33,870 bases of DNA from a virus. Shown in pieces: positions 13,501-21,091 of the stretch. The translations under genes were made by a program, and so were the position numbers. The stretch spans positions 1 to 33,870 of the IMG/VR virus record IMGVR_UViG_3300022833_000029; one strand, written 5' to 3'. How positions within the stretch are numbered: position 1 is the first letter of the stretch; each line of letters opens with the position of its first letter. A model generated the notes under the pieces. The model was not told where the DNA came from, did no database searches, and saw only the letters and a list, made by a program, of their open reading frames with translations.

Positions 13501-14360
13501 TGGAACAAAGAACGCCAGAATGGTTTGCGGCGCGGGCCGGGCGGATCACGGCAAGCGGCGCGGGTGCATTGCTTGGCCTGTCACCGCATACAAGCGAGGC
13601 GGACGGGTTTCGCAGCCTTGTGCGCTCAATGCACGGGATGCCGTCGGAATTTGTCGGCAACGTCGCAACGGAATATGGCACATTTCACGAAGCCGGTGCG
13701 CTTGTGGAGTACGAAATGGAAACGGGGAACGAGGTAACGCAACTAGCCTTTGCGCCATATGCGGACTGGTTAGGCGCGTCGCCTGACGGGTTGATAAATA
13801 GCGGATGGGGCATGTTAGAAATCAAATGCCCATTCGGAAAACGAAAAGAAAATCCGCCCGTTTTCAAATCGTTTATAGATCAGCCACATTATTATGCGCA
13901 GATGCAAATTCAGATGTTTTGCACTGGCAGAAAATGGTGCGATTTTTATCAATGGTCGCCACATGGCACGATGACAGAACGTGTTTGGCACAAGATGGGG
14001 TGGCTTCACAAAAACATACCAATCCTGCGCGAAATATGGGAACGCGCCAAAGCCGCCGATCCTGCCGACTTTGTGGGGCCAAAGCGTCAAGAATACGACA
14101 CGCCGGAAGCCGCCAAGCTGGTCGCAGAATATGACGAATTGTCCGAAGCAATCGACAACGCCAGCGCACGCAAAAAAGACATTGTGGCCCGCATGGTTGA
14201 AATGTCCGGCAAGCGTGACGCGGTCATAGGCGGGCGCAACCTTACCCTTGTAAAGCGCAAGGGGTCTGTGTCGTATGCAAAAGCGATTGGCGTGTTGCTG
14301 CCCGATGCTGATCTTGAGCAATGGCGCGGCAAGGCAAGCGAGGGATGGCAGCTAAAGTGA
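13500..14360 (+). CDS. YqaJ-type recombination exonuclease
   Basis: 286 residues from ATG 13500; two in-frame GTG codons lie just upstream. It opens with RTPEWFAARAGRITAS, typical of YqaJ. Catalytic residues of the lambda-exonuclease fold are visible: Glu 64 in GTFHEAG, Asp 96 in GASPDGLI, and Glu 107/Lys 109 in LEIKCPF, then the YYAQMQIQMFCTG helix. It would resect DNA 5' ends to give ssDNA for the Sak4-like ATPase and SSB encoded just upstream. The C-terminal 80 residues are helical and charged. Confidence 0.9.
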   Translation: MEQRTPEWFAARAGRITASGAGALLGLSPHTSEADGFRSLVRSMHGMPSEFVGNVATEYGTFHEAGALVEYEMETGNEVTQLAFAPYADWLGASPDGLINSGWGMLEIKCPFGKRKENPPVFKSFIDQPHYYAQMQIQMFCTGRKWCDFYQWSPHGTMTERVWHKMGWLHKNIPILREIWERAKAADPADFVGPKRQEYDTPEAAKLVAEYDELSEAIDNASARKKDIVARMVEMSGKRDAVIGGRNLTLVKRKGSVSYAKAIGVLLPDADLEQWRGKASEGWQLK

Positions 14361-14614
14361 CGCCGGAACAGGAGGGCCGCGCAAACGATGCTGCGAACAA
14401 GATCATCGCGGAATTGATTGCGGCACAAACAGCGGATGAATGTGAAGCGGTTGCAGCACGACACGCCGCCGTTTTTGCCCGCTTGCAAGCGGTTCATCCT
14501 GTCCGGGCTTTGCACATTATAAATCTAGCGGGCCTGCGAAAGCGTGATTTTACGCGGGCCGCGCGGGACGCAACACAGCAACAAAGAAAACAGCAAGAGG
14601 ATTTATTTCGATGA
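14345..14614 (+). CDS. Hypothetical helical protein between exonuclease and helicase
   Basis: 89 residues from ATG 14345 (an upstream ATG at 14321 and a GTG at 14357 are alternatives). The sequence is Ala-rich and helical (ANDAANKIIAELIAAQTADE), with a C-terminal basic and Gln-rich tail (DATQQQRKQQEDLFR). It overlaps the exonuclease end by about 16 bp and the helicase start by four. No family is recognised. Confidence 0.58.
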   Translation: MAAKVTPEQEGRANDAANKIIAELIAAQTADECEAVAARHAAVFARLQAVHPVRALHIINLAGLRKRDFTRAARDATQQQRKQQEDLFR

Positions 14615-16416
14615 CCCTGCGGACATACCAACAGGACGCGCACGATGCGGCGTGGCTGCATATGCGAACAAGCGTTGATCCTTGCTTGATCGAGGCGGCA
14701 ACGGGCGCGGGTAAAAGCCATGTCATCGCGGCGCTTGCGCGAACAATTCACGGCGCAACAGGCAAAAAGGTGCTGTGCCTCGCGCCGTCTGCAGAGTTAG
14801 TCACGCAAAACCGCGAAAAATACACAGCCAGCGGTCACAAGGCCAGCATGTTCAGCGCAAGTGCGGGCGCAAAAGACCTGCGACACAACGTGGTTTTCGG
14901 TTCGCCGTTGACCGTAAAAAACCGCATCAGCCGCTTTCAATCAGGATATGCCGCGGTTGTTATTGACGAAGCGCACGGCCTGACGCCGACCATTAAAGGC
15001 ATCATTGACGCAATGCGCGACGGCAACCCGATGTTGCGCGTGATCGGCCTAACAGCAACGCCCTACCGCCTTGGCAGCGGTTACATCTTTCGGCAATGGC
15101 CGGACGGCAAGGTCAACAGCGACGAAACAACCCGCGACCCATACTTTCCGATTCTAGTTGACCGGATCACAGCGCCTGAACTGATTGACCTTGGTTTTCT
15201 AACAAGGCCCGTGCTGGGTTCCGCAGGCACAGAAGGCTATGACACGGCCAGCCTGACAGCCAATGGTCAAGGCAAGTTCGACAGCCAAGCTGTTGATCGC
15301 GCATATCACGGACACGGACGCAAGACGGCTGCAATTGTTGCGGATGTTGTTGCGCAGTCTGCCAACCGCAACGCGGTGATGTTTTTTGCCGCAACGGTCC
15401 AGCACGCAAACGAGGTCATGGCGTCATTGCCGCCGGGCTTGTCTGCGCTTGTGACGGGTGAAACGCCAGCAAGTGAACGCAAGCGGATTTTGTCAGCGTT
15501 CAAATCGCGCACAACAAAGTATCTGGTCAACGTGTCTGTTCTTACGGTCGGCTTTGACGCACCGCACGTTGATGTGATTGCGATCTTGCGCAAGACGGAA
15601 AGCGTCGGGCTGTTGCAACAGATCATCGGTCGCGGGCTACGCTTGGACACAAACAAGCCGGATTGCTTGGTTTTGGATTACACGACAAACATTGAGGATC
15701 ATTGCCCCGACGGTGATTTGTTTGCGCCAGAAATTAAGGCGGGGAAAGAGGCTGGCGAAGGCAAAGCCCCGGCGGTTTGCCCAACGTGCAGCTATGAAAA
15801 TAGGTTTTCGACCAACATCAAATATGTTGACTATGACAAAGACGTTGCGGGCTACTGTCTGGATTTGGACGGTAATCAGGTTATGACAGACTATGGGCCG
15901 CTGTCCGGTCATCATGGCCGCCGGTGCTTAAATCAAGAAAAGACGGGGCCACTTGGCACGTATGAACGCTGCGGGTATCGCTGGACAAGCAAGGAATGTG
16001 TGTTTTGTGAGGCCGCAAATGACATCGCCGCGCGTTATTGCTGCGAGTGCAAAGCCGAAATCGTTGACCCCAACGAAAAATTGCAGATGGATTTTAAGCG
16101 CACCAAGCGCACGCCGACTGAAATGCAAACAGATGAAATTGTGTCGATGGTTTCGCGCGAGGGCATTTCGCAAAAAGGCAACAAGACAGTGCGGGCGGAT
16201 TTTGTCACGCCGTGGCGGTCGTTTTCAATATGGTTCAGCCCTGACAGCCATTACACAAAGCAGCAAGGCCAGTGGGCCGCGTTCCAGAAAGCAACGCAAG
16301 GCGGTGACCCCAAAACGATCACTTACCGCAAAGACACGGCCAGCGGGTTTTATAACGTCTATGGTTACGACAGGCCGCACGATGTCGAGCCGGATCATGT
16401 CGAGGTGATGAAATGA
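14611..16416 (+). CDS. Superfamily 2 DEAH helicase with C-terminal zinc cysteines
   Basis: 601 residues. Visible motifs: Walker A ATGAGKS (30-36), DEAH (119-122), TAT (148-150), VGFDAPHVD in the second RecA domain (313-321) and motif VI QQIIGRGLR (336-344). After residue 388 come cysteine pairs CPTC (390/393), a Cys at 439, CG at 454, CVFC (463/466) and CCEC (477-480), enough for two zinc ribbons. The layout matches phage type III restriction/Rad25-like helicases found next to recombination genes. It could unwind forks or recombination intermediates. It is joined upstream and downstream by 4-base overlaps. Confidence 0.9.
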   Translation: MTLRTYQQDAHDAAWLHMRTSVDPCLIEAATGAGKSHVIAALARTIHGATGKKVLCLAPSAELVTQNREKYTASGHKASMFSASAGAKDLRHNVVFGSPLTVKNRISRFQSGYAAVVIDEAHGLTPTIKGIIDAMRDGNPMLRVIGLTATPYRLGSGYIFRQWPDGKVNSDETTRDPYFPILVDRITAPELIDLGFLTRPVLGSAGTEGYDTASLTANGQGKFDSQAVDRAYHGHGRKTAAIVADVVAQSANRNAVMFFAATVQHANEVMASLPPGLSALVTGETPASERKRILSAFKSRTTKYLVNVSVLTVGFDAPHVDVIAILRKTESVGLLQQIIGRGLRLDTNKPDCLVLDYTTNIEDHCPDGDLFAPEIKAGKEAGEGKAPAVCPTCSYENRFSTNIKYVDYDKDVAGYCLDLDGNQVMTDYGPLSGHHGRRCLNQEKTGPLGTYERCGYRWTSKECVFCEAANDIAARYCCECKAEIVDPNEKLQMDFKRTKRTPTEMQTDEIVSMVSREGISQKGNKTVRADFVTPWRSFSIWFSPDSHYTKQQGQWAAFQKATQGGDPKTITYRKDTASGFYNVYGYDRPHDVEPDHVEVMK

Positions 16417-16832
16417 AACTAAATGACCTGCCGTTTCGTGTATATGGTGACACCGATTTTCGCAGTAAATGCGCAACGGAAAGCGTGGAGCAGGTAACGT
16501 TCTTCAATCGCTTGCGCACGCAATATCCCGATAGTTGGGGGCTGCTTGCTGTTCACCCGCGCAACGAACAGCAATTACTCGGGGGGCAGTTTGGCGGCAT
16601 GTCAAAGCAGAAAGCCGAGGGAATGTCCCCCGGCGCGTCTGACATTATTTTGCCCGGACGTGTGACGTTTGTTTGTGAATTGAAGCGTCGTGACCGCACC
16701 AGAAGCACGTGGCAGCCGGGACAGGTCGCATACTTAACCGCAGCGCATAAGGCGGGCGCGTTTGCCTGTGTGGCGCTGGGCTGCGATGCTGCGTGGCAAG
16801 CGTTCAACGAATGGCTTGCCACGCGGAGTTAG
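16413..16832 (+). CDS. VRR-NUC family nuclease
   Basis: 139 residues. The VRR-NUC motifs are clear: Glu 23 in ATESVEQ, GMSPGASDIIL with Asp 77, CELKRRD with Glu 89 and Lys 91, then W-Q-P-G-Q-V-A-Y-L-T helix. Phage members act as structure-specific or Holliday-junction nucleases. It follows the SF2 helicase by an ATGA overlap and ends the rightward operon, sharing four bases of its stop with the convergent zinc-ribbon gene. Confidence 0.88.
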   Translation: MKLNDLPFRVYGDTDFRSKCATESVEQVTFFNRLRTQYPDSWGLLAVHPRNEQQLLGGQFGGMSKQKAEGMSPGASDIILPGRVTFVCELKRRDRTRSTWQPGQVAYLTAAHKAGAFACVALGCDAAWQAFNEWLATRS

Positions 16833-16999
16833 GCAGCCGCCTTGGGTGCAAAGCTGGCCGCGCCGCACGCTCGACAGTAATGGCCGCCAAAGATTGACGG
16901 TTCCCATTCATGGCCCATTGCGGCGCAGTGCCTTTCAAATCCTGCGATTAACTTTCGGATGCGGTCTTTTTTTTCGTCTGGTGTTTCAAGTCTAGTCAT
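16829..16999 (-). CDS. Small zinc-knuckle-like protein
   Basis: 56 residues from ATG 16999, which has GGAGAAAGCGACA upstream (a GTG at 17014 would start inside that site). Helical N-terminus, then GHEWEPSIFGGHYCRACGAA with a CxxC and nearby His residues, a likely half zinc-ribbon. Its stop overlaps the convergent nuclease stop by four bases, so there is no room for a terminator between the operons. Confidence 0.6.
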   Translation of the reverse strand: MTRLETPDEKKDRIRKLIAGFERHCAAMGHEWEPSIFGGHYCRACGAASFAPKAAA

Positions 17000-17014
17000 T
17001 GTCGCTTTCTCCAC

Positions 17015-17197
17015 TTACAAAATAAAATAGGATGTTGACAATTCGCCAAAGCTGCGAACAATCGACGTATTATAGTAATGCTCGCCGCTAGCTGTTTCAA
17101 AAGTTAGCGCGCTTAATACGTCGCCGTTGCTTTGGATCAGGTCTTGGACCGCGTGGGCCAATTCGTCCGGTGTCATTTTAGGTTTTGTCATTGTCAT
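17015..17197 (-). CDS. Hypothetical 60-residue protein
   Basis: Two nearby starts (17197 or 17191) are served by GGGAGAAA. The protein has a helical first half (MTPDELAHAVQDLIQSNGDV) and a beta-rich end (SGEHYYNTSIVRSFGELSTS). It overlaps the ribbon-helix-helix gene by 20 bp and is followed 15 bp later by the zinc-knuckle gene. No function is visible. Confidence 0.55.
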   Translation of the reverse strand: MTMTKPKMTPDELAHAVQDLIQSNGDVLSALTFETASGEHYYNTSIVRSFGELSTSYFIL

Positions 17198-17351
17198 TTT
17201 CTCCCTTTGAATAATCTTTGATGATTAACATGCGCGTGTATGTTGACGCGCCAACGCCCATAGCTGCAGCGGCGCGTTCCAGTTTTTCGCGGTCGTCGTC
17301 TGTCATCAGAACGTGCAACCGGTTTGTGAGTTTTTGTTTTGTGTTTTTCAT
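17178..17351 (-). CDS. Ribbon-helix-helix (CopG/Arc-like) regulator
   Basis: 57 residues from ATG 17351. KLTNRLHVLMTDDDREKLER supplies the beta strand and helix A, and GVGASTYTRMLI the second helix, a standard Arc/CopG fold. It faces the rightward early gene block across about 118 bp containing a palindrome and promoter boxes, so autoregulation and control of the rightward block are likely. A -35/-10 pair (TTGCGC, 16 bp, TATAAG at 17385-17358) would place transcription start at or next to the ATG, giving a leaderless or nearly leaderless mRNA. Confidence 0.68.
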   Translation of the reverse strand: MKNTKQKLTNRLHVLMTDDDREKLERAAAAMGVGASTYTRMLIIKDYSKGENDNDKT

Positions 17352-17391
17352 ATGCCCCTTATACAGCAACGCCAGTTCTGCGCAACATATA

Positions 17392-17438
17392 TTATGCACA
17401 TAAAAGGTGTTGACAGTGCGGGCTGGTTGCTAGATACA
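17392..17438 (+). promoter_or_regulatory. Rightward sigma-70-type promoter with adjacent palindrome
   Basis: TTGACA (17410-17415, perfect) is followed after 17 bp by GATACA (17433-17438). Just upstream TTATGCACATAA (17392-17403) has 5-bp inverted arms and is a candidate operator for the divergent ribbon-helix-helix protein. The first gene starts 32 bp downstream of the -10 box, after AAGGAAACCAAAACA. Confidence 0.6.
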
Positions 17439-17469
17439 AGGGATAGAAGCAAACAAGGAAACCAAAACA

Positions 17470-17754
17470 ATGACACACCAAGCCTATTTAGAACGCGCAA
17501 AGGCAATGCAGCCAGCGCTGCCAGCCGATGACATCGCGCACATTGAGAAGCACGGCAACAACCCGGAGGTGACCATGAAACAATATGGCCGCGTTGCAAA
17601 CATCTACGCCGCGATTGACCGGGCGCGCCCAAAGCCACCTGCGCCAGCTTATGATCATGAGGCCGAGTTGCGCAAAGATATGGAATTTCGCCGCGATATA
17701 GTGGAGACTGGCAACGGCCTTTACGAGCCGTTAAGCTGGGGGGTGTTGGTATGA
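17470..17754 (+). CDS. Hypothetical 94-residue early protein
   Basis: First gene of the rightward early block, with AAGGAAACCAAAACA before ATG 17470. It is helical and charged with a proline-rich middle (DRARPKPPAPAYDHEAEL). No motif recognised. It overlaps the next gene by four bases. Confidence 0.6.
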   Translation: MTHQAYLERAKAMQPALPADDIAHIEKHGNNPEVTMKQYGRVANIYAAIDRARPKPPAPAYDHEAELRKDMEFRRDIVETGNGLYEPLSWGVLV

Positions 17755-17939
17755 CTGTTAGCATTTCAATCCATCACATCAAAAACGCTGTGGGAAGAAC
17801 CTATGAGAAGCAAGATTTTGACTGTGTTGAGGTGTTTACCGAGGACGGCTTTAACGTCCCAATGTTTTTGCCTCTTGGCACAGGGCAAGCCGTAGCTGAT
17901 GCAATTAACGCCGCAATTAAGCCGAAGGAAGCCGAATGA
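17751..17939 (+). CDS. Hypothetical 62-residue early protein
   Basis: A beta-rich start (MTVSISIHHIKNAV, then DFDCVEVFTEDGFNVPMFLP) followed by a helix (GQAVADAINAAIKPKEAE). The alternating hydrophobic strands suggest a small single-domain fold. Joined by ATGA overlaps on both sides. No function is visible. Confidence 0.6.
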   Translation: MTVSISIHHIKNAVGRTYEKQDFDCVEVFTEDGFNVPMFLPLGTGQAVADAINAAIKPKEAE

Positions 17940-18040
17940 CCTTATATCACGCAACCATAGCCGCCGCTGTGTTCCTCGCGGCATACCTTGCCGTTGTTAT
18001 GCCTTACGTGGCCTATTTATACGCAACGGGGGCCGTGTGA
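17936..18040 (+). CDS. 34-residue single-span membrane peptide
   Basis: ATG at 17936 overlaps the previous stop (ATGA), and the TGA overlaps the next ATG (TGATG). The frame reads MTLYHATIAAAVFLAAYLAV, then VMPYVAYLYATGAV. Residues 7-30 are continuously hydrophobic, so it is a likely inner-membrane peptide. Phage early blocks often carry such host-directed peptides. The role is unknown. Confidence 0.52.
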   Translation: MTLYHATIAAAVFLAAYLAVVMPYVAYLYATGAV

Positions 18041-18360
18041 TGGGTATGCGGGGTAAGATTGCGGATATTATGCGTGGCGGAATTAAGGGCCACGCATCTT
18101 TTGACGAGATAGCCGACGCCATAGTCGCCGCCCTGCCCGACATGATTGCGCCGCTGGTGTGGGAGTACAACGAATTGCGGGCGGAGTTGACATCTGGCGC
18201 ATACTGCATCGCACTGGATGGACCAGACCCTACACTTTTCATTGCTTGGGCAGAAGATGGCTTACCTTTCATGTTCATTTGTGACGCCAAAGCCGCTGCC
18301 GACGCCCTCAACCTCGCCGCTATCATGGCAGCGTTTAACCAACCAAAGGAACCAACATGA
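18040..18360 (+). CDS. Hypothetical 106-residue early protein
   Basis: Start ATG 18040 is set by the TGATG junction; the open frame extends upstream to 17899 but would overlap two genes. Residues 1-40 are helical (GKIADIMRGGIKGHASFDEI) and a beta segment follows (LTSGAYCIALDGPDPTLFIA). Tandem helices at the end (DAKAAADALNLAAIMAAF). No motif recognised. Confidence 0.58.
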   Translation: MGMRGKIADIMRGGIKGHASFDEIADAIVAALPDMIAPLVWEYNELRAELTSGAYCIALDGPDPTLFIAWAEDGLPFMFICDAKAAADALNLAAIMAAFNQPKEPT

Positions 18361-18668
18361 AAAAGATCATCACAACAATCGCACTGTGCGCATTTATGAC
18401 GCCAGCCGTTGCCGAAAACGTGACAGCCAAAGAACTTTGCCCGATGCTTGGCCAACTTGCCGGGGAAATTATGAAGGCGCGCCAAAATGGCATTTCGCTG
18501 TCCCATTCTTATGAACTTGCAGCGGAAAGCGAGATCGCAATGGGAATGGTCGAACTGGCATACGATGAAACACGTATGCACAGCGAAGGCGGCAAAGAGC
18601 GCGCCGTGCAAGACTTTCAAGAGGCTTGGGAGATTGCTTGTTACGAACAGGACGGTGAACTTTTATGA
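18357..18668 (+). CDS. Secreted periplasmic hypothetical protein
   Basis: 103 residues with a textbook signal peptide (MKKIITTIALCAFMTPAVA, cleavage after Ala 19). The mature part is about 84 residues, helical, with two Cys (28 and 94) that could form a disulfide in the periplasm. An exported protein in an early block may act on the envelope, for instance in superinfection exclusion. That role is inference from location only. Confidence 0.7.
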   Translation: MKKIITTIALCAFMTPAVAENVTAKELCPMLGQLAGEIMKARQNGISLSHSYELAAESEIAMGMVELAYDETRMHSEGGKERAVQDFQEAWEIACYEQDGELL

Positions 18669-19174
18669 ACGCCCAAAAGCTGCTTGTCATTGGACACGGA
18701 AGGCACGGCAAAGATAGCGTGTGCGAAATCTTGCGCGACAATTACGGCTACAAATTTATATCGTCGTCGCAGTTTGTCTGTAATGAAGTAATTTGGGACG
18801 GTTGGGGTGTCTGGAACTACGCTGACAAAGAGCTTTGCTATGCAGATAGGGGAAACCACCGCGCGTTGTGGGCGGATATGATTTCAAATTACAACACCCC
18901 TGACAAATCGCGCACTGCGACGGGAATGATTTCGGCAGGTTATGACATCTATTGCGGTATGAGGCGGCGCGACGAACTGGAAGCCACACGCCATTTGTTT
19001 GACAAAGTGGTTTGGGTGGATCGGTCCTTGCACCTTCCCCCTGAACCTGCATCAAGTATGCAATTTACGGCACAAGACGCGACGCATTTCTTAAACAACA
19101 ACGGCACGCTGCAAGAGTTAAGGCGAAACATAAAAACGCTCGTATCACTTGACGCAGAAAAGGATAAAAAATGA
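18665..19174 (+). CDS. P-loop kinase, deoxynucleoside monophosphate kinase-like
   Basis: 169 residues. GHGRHGKDS (10-18) is a kinase-type P-loop with the Lys-Asp variant seen in T4 gp1-like dNMP kinases. MRRRDELEATRHLF (about 100-113) is in the place of the LID/substrate region, and VVWVDRS follows as a core strand. It would phosphorylate dNMPs for phage DNA synthesis. It overlaps both neighbours by four bases. The family is judged from the P-loop and the overall pattern. Confidence 0.7.
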   Translation: MNAQKLLVIGHGRHGKDSVCEILRDNYGYKFISSSQFVCNEVIWDGWGVWNYADKELCYADRGNHRALWADMISNYNTPDKSRTATGMISAGYDIYCGMRRRDELEATRHLFDKVVWVDRSLHLPPEPASSMQFTAQDATHFLNNNGTLQELRRNIKTLVSLDAEKDKK

Positions 19175-19497
19175 AACTGGTAATTTTAGAAAGCCCTTAT
19201 GCGGGCAACGTTGCGGACAATGAAACCTATGCGCGGGCTTGCGTGCGTGACAGCTTGGAACGCGGCGAAGCGCCAATTGCGTCGCACTTGCTTTACACGC
19301 AGCCCGGCGTACTTGACGACACCGACCCAGACGAAAGAGCGCAAGGCATCGCGTCAGGGCTGACATGGTTAAAGAAAGCCGATGCGTCTGTGTTCTATGT
19401 AGATCGAGGCATTAGCGACGGGATGCTGCAAGGCATGTTAAACGCGCAAAAATGGGGCGTGCCGATCAAACTGCGCAAACTTAAAACCAAACCGTAA
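19171..19497 (+). CDS. DUF7768 protein, nucleoside deoxyribosyltransferase-like fold
   Basis: 108 residues. MKLVILESPYAG opens a Rossmann-like strand, then NETYARACVRDSLERGEAPI and the acidic segment DDTDPDERAQGIASGLTWL, then ASVFYVDRGISDGM. This is the usual DUF7768 pattern, distantly like nucleoside 2-deoxyribosyltransferases. Its neighbour is a dNMP-kinase-like gene, so a nucleotide-metabolism pair is plausible. It ends convergent with the metallophosphoesterase, overlapping by 17 bp. Confidence 0.72.
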   Translation: MKLVILESPYAGNVADNETYARACVRDSLERGEAPIASHLLYTQPGVLDDTDPDERAQGIASGLTWLKKADASVFYVDRGISDGMLQGMLNAQKWGVPIKLRKLKTKP

Positions 19498-20719
19498 ATC
19501 GACCGTCTTGGCCGTCGTATGGATGATGCACAAAACATTCGACGGCCTGCCGGTTTATATATCCGTTGCGATGATGCCAACCGTCTGGCGGGGAAGGGCT
19601 GCGCACGTATTCAATCTGCACGTTGTCCCCTTCCATTGACCGCACCGCGTTGTGCATCATTGTCATCCCGATGTGATCTTTTTCCCGCTTGTGAGAGAGA
19701 ACGCCAGCTTGCTTGCGGATTTTGTGGTGCAAGTGATGCACGTAAATATACTTGTGCGGGCAATCTGAAACATGCGCACGGGCCTCGGTCATCATCAGCG
19801 GATATAGATCAGCCTCTTTTGCGCCGTCGCCATGCGTTAAGCCAATTAGGTTATCTTGGAAGCGATAATACTTGCGATGCTTTTCCGACAGATTATATTC
19901 GGTTGCGGTGACATCCGGTGCATTGCGAAACCATGCGCCAACCTCGCGCGCCAAACACCAGCCCATCAGCCAATCGTGATTTGACGGGCAAAAGATCAGG
20001 TCAACAGGCGCTGTGAGCCGTGCAAGCTCAATGCATTTGACATACCCCGCAAACGCATCACGATAAATCTGGTGGATTGTGCCGTGGCTGTCCTGATACG
20101 TGCCGCTTGTTGTCGTAGATCGCGGCCCGTCAACGTGCAAAATGTCATTGCCCAGAACGAACAAGATCCGACCGATGCCCATGCCAGACGCCTTGCGGAT
20201 CAATTCGCGTGTGCCTTCAACCATGCGCTGAACGGCAACGTCGCGCCCGTAGGTGTAGCCCGTTTCGGTTTCAACGCACAGCTTTCCAACGTGAACATCA
20301 GCGAGGTCGATCACAAGCAAGCACTCGCCAGCCGGTGCGGGCCGGATTTTATATGTGGGAAAGTCATCGTTTTTCAGATCGTCAATCGCGCCGCGTATTG
20401 TGTCGAGAAACTTGTTTGTTTCGGCCTCATCAACCGGTGCAGCCCAGCGCGTTGTGCCTGTCTTGTTTCCCGTGGCCGAGTCGTAGTTGTGTATCCATCC
20501 ACCCTTGGCCTCGACACCGTTAAGCCCAGCGCCTTGCATTGCAGATCGCGCGCCGTCTGACAGGTGAAAGCCCCGCGATCTGGCAACGCTTAGACGGTTT
20601 GTGAACGTGTTGGGATGAATTCCAAGTTCTTTCGCCGCAAGGTTTCCTTTGCCGTTATTGCGGGCATAGGCGTCAACGGCCTCGATTGCGAGTTTGTCGC
20701 TTAGTGGGGGTGTTGGCAT
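19481..20719 (-). CDS. Metallophosphoesterase with N-terminal helix-turn-helix
   Basis: 412 residues. Residues 1-55 look like an HTH (GNLAAKELGIHPNTFTNRLS). The catalytic domain shows all metallophosphoesterase motifs in order: DLADVH (Asp 138/141, His 143), GND (190-192), NHD (247-249), HGD (296-298) and HHLHH (328-332). The metal-binding set looks complete, so the enzyme is probably active. It could cleave a DNA end, a cyclic nucleotide or a nucleotide; the HTH suggests DNA. It is the last gene of the leftward late block, placed after the lysis genes. Confidence 0.88.
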   Translation of the reverse strand: MPTPPLSDKLAIEAVDAYARNNGKGNLAAKELGIHPNTFTNRLSVARSRGFHLSDGARSAMQGAGLNGVEAKGGWIHNYDSATGNKTGTTRWAAPVDEAETNKFLDTIRGAIDDLKNDDFPTYKIRPAPAGECLLVIDLADVHVGKLCVETETGYTYGRDVAVQRMVEGTRELIRKASGMGIGRILFVLGNDILHVDGPRSTTTSGTYQDSHGTIHQIYRDAFAGYVKCIELARLTAPVDLIFCPSNHDWLMGWCLAREVGAWFRNAPDVTATEYNLSEKHRKYYRFQDNLIGLTHGDGAKEADLYPLMMTEARAHVSDCPHKYIYVHHLHHKIRKQAGVLSHKREKDHIGMTMMHNAVRSMEGDNVQIEYVRSPSPPDGWHHRNGYINRQAVECFVHHPYDGQDGRFTVWF

Positions 20720-20757
20720 GGTTCAACCTTTTATTTATTGCGTGTGCAGATTAAACT

Positions 20758-20952
20758 CTATTTGCACCACGCTTGCAACTGATCTAACAATACGTTAAGC
20801 GACCGCCTAGATTGTGGCCCACCATCGGCCAGTGCGCCTTGGGCTGCATCAACGCGGCTTTGCGCGGTGGCTTCACAGCCGGCCCTATCGTTTGGCGTGG
20901 TCGCGCAGGCTGTCATCAACATCAGCGCCAGACAGATCGCGGCGGGTCGCAT
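20758..20952 (-). CDS. Outer-membrane spanin lipoprotein (Rz1-like)
   Basis: 64 residues from ATG 20952. MRPAAICLALMLMTAC carries a lipobox (Met-Thr-Ala-Cys, Cys 16), so the mature lipoprotein has about 49 residues. It starts inside the Rz-like frame and shares 68 bp with it, the classic nested spanin layout. A GAGG sits directly before the ATG, which is too close to be a normal ribosome site. Spanins fuse inner and outer membranes at lysis. Confidence 0.72.
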   Translation of the reverse strand: MRPAAICLALMLMTACATTPNDRAGCEATAQSRVDAAQGALADGGPQSRRSLNVLLDQLQAWCK

Positions 20953-21091
20953 CCTCAATGCGTTTTTTTGTTGCAATATATTCATTGAGTTCGTCCACTT
21001 CCGTTTCGTTTCGTTGATTGCTTTTGCCCTTGAGAAACGCAAAGACAACGCCCGCGATAAAAACCGCAATTCCAATAAGTGCTTCGATCAT
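20885..21091 (-). CDS. Inner-membrane spanin (Rz-like)
   Basis: 68 residues. Residues 2-20 form a transmembrane segment (IEALIGIAVFIAGVVFAFLK) and the rest is a charged coiled-coil-like helix facing the periplasm (NETEVDELNEYIATKKRIED). It is shorter than lambda Rz, but the overlap with a lipoprotein gene in another frame is the defining context. It overlaps the probable holin by four bases. Confidence 0.72.
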   Translation of the reverse strand: MIEALIGIAVFIAGVVFAFLKGKSNQRNETEVDELNEYIATKKRIEDATRRDLSGADVDDSLRDHAKR

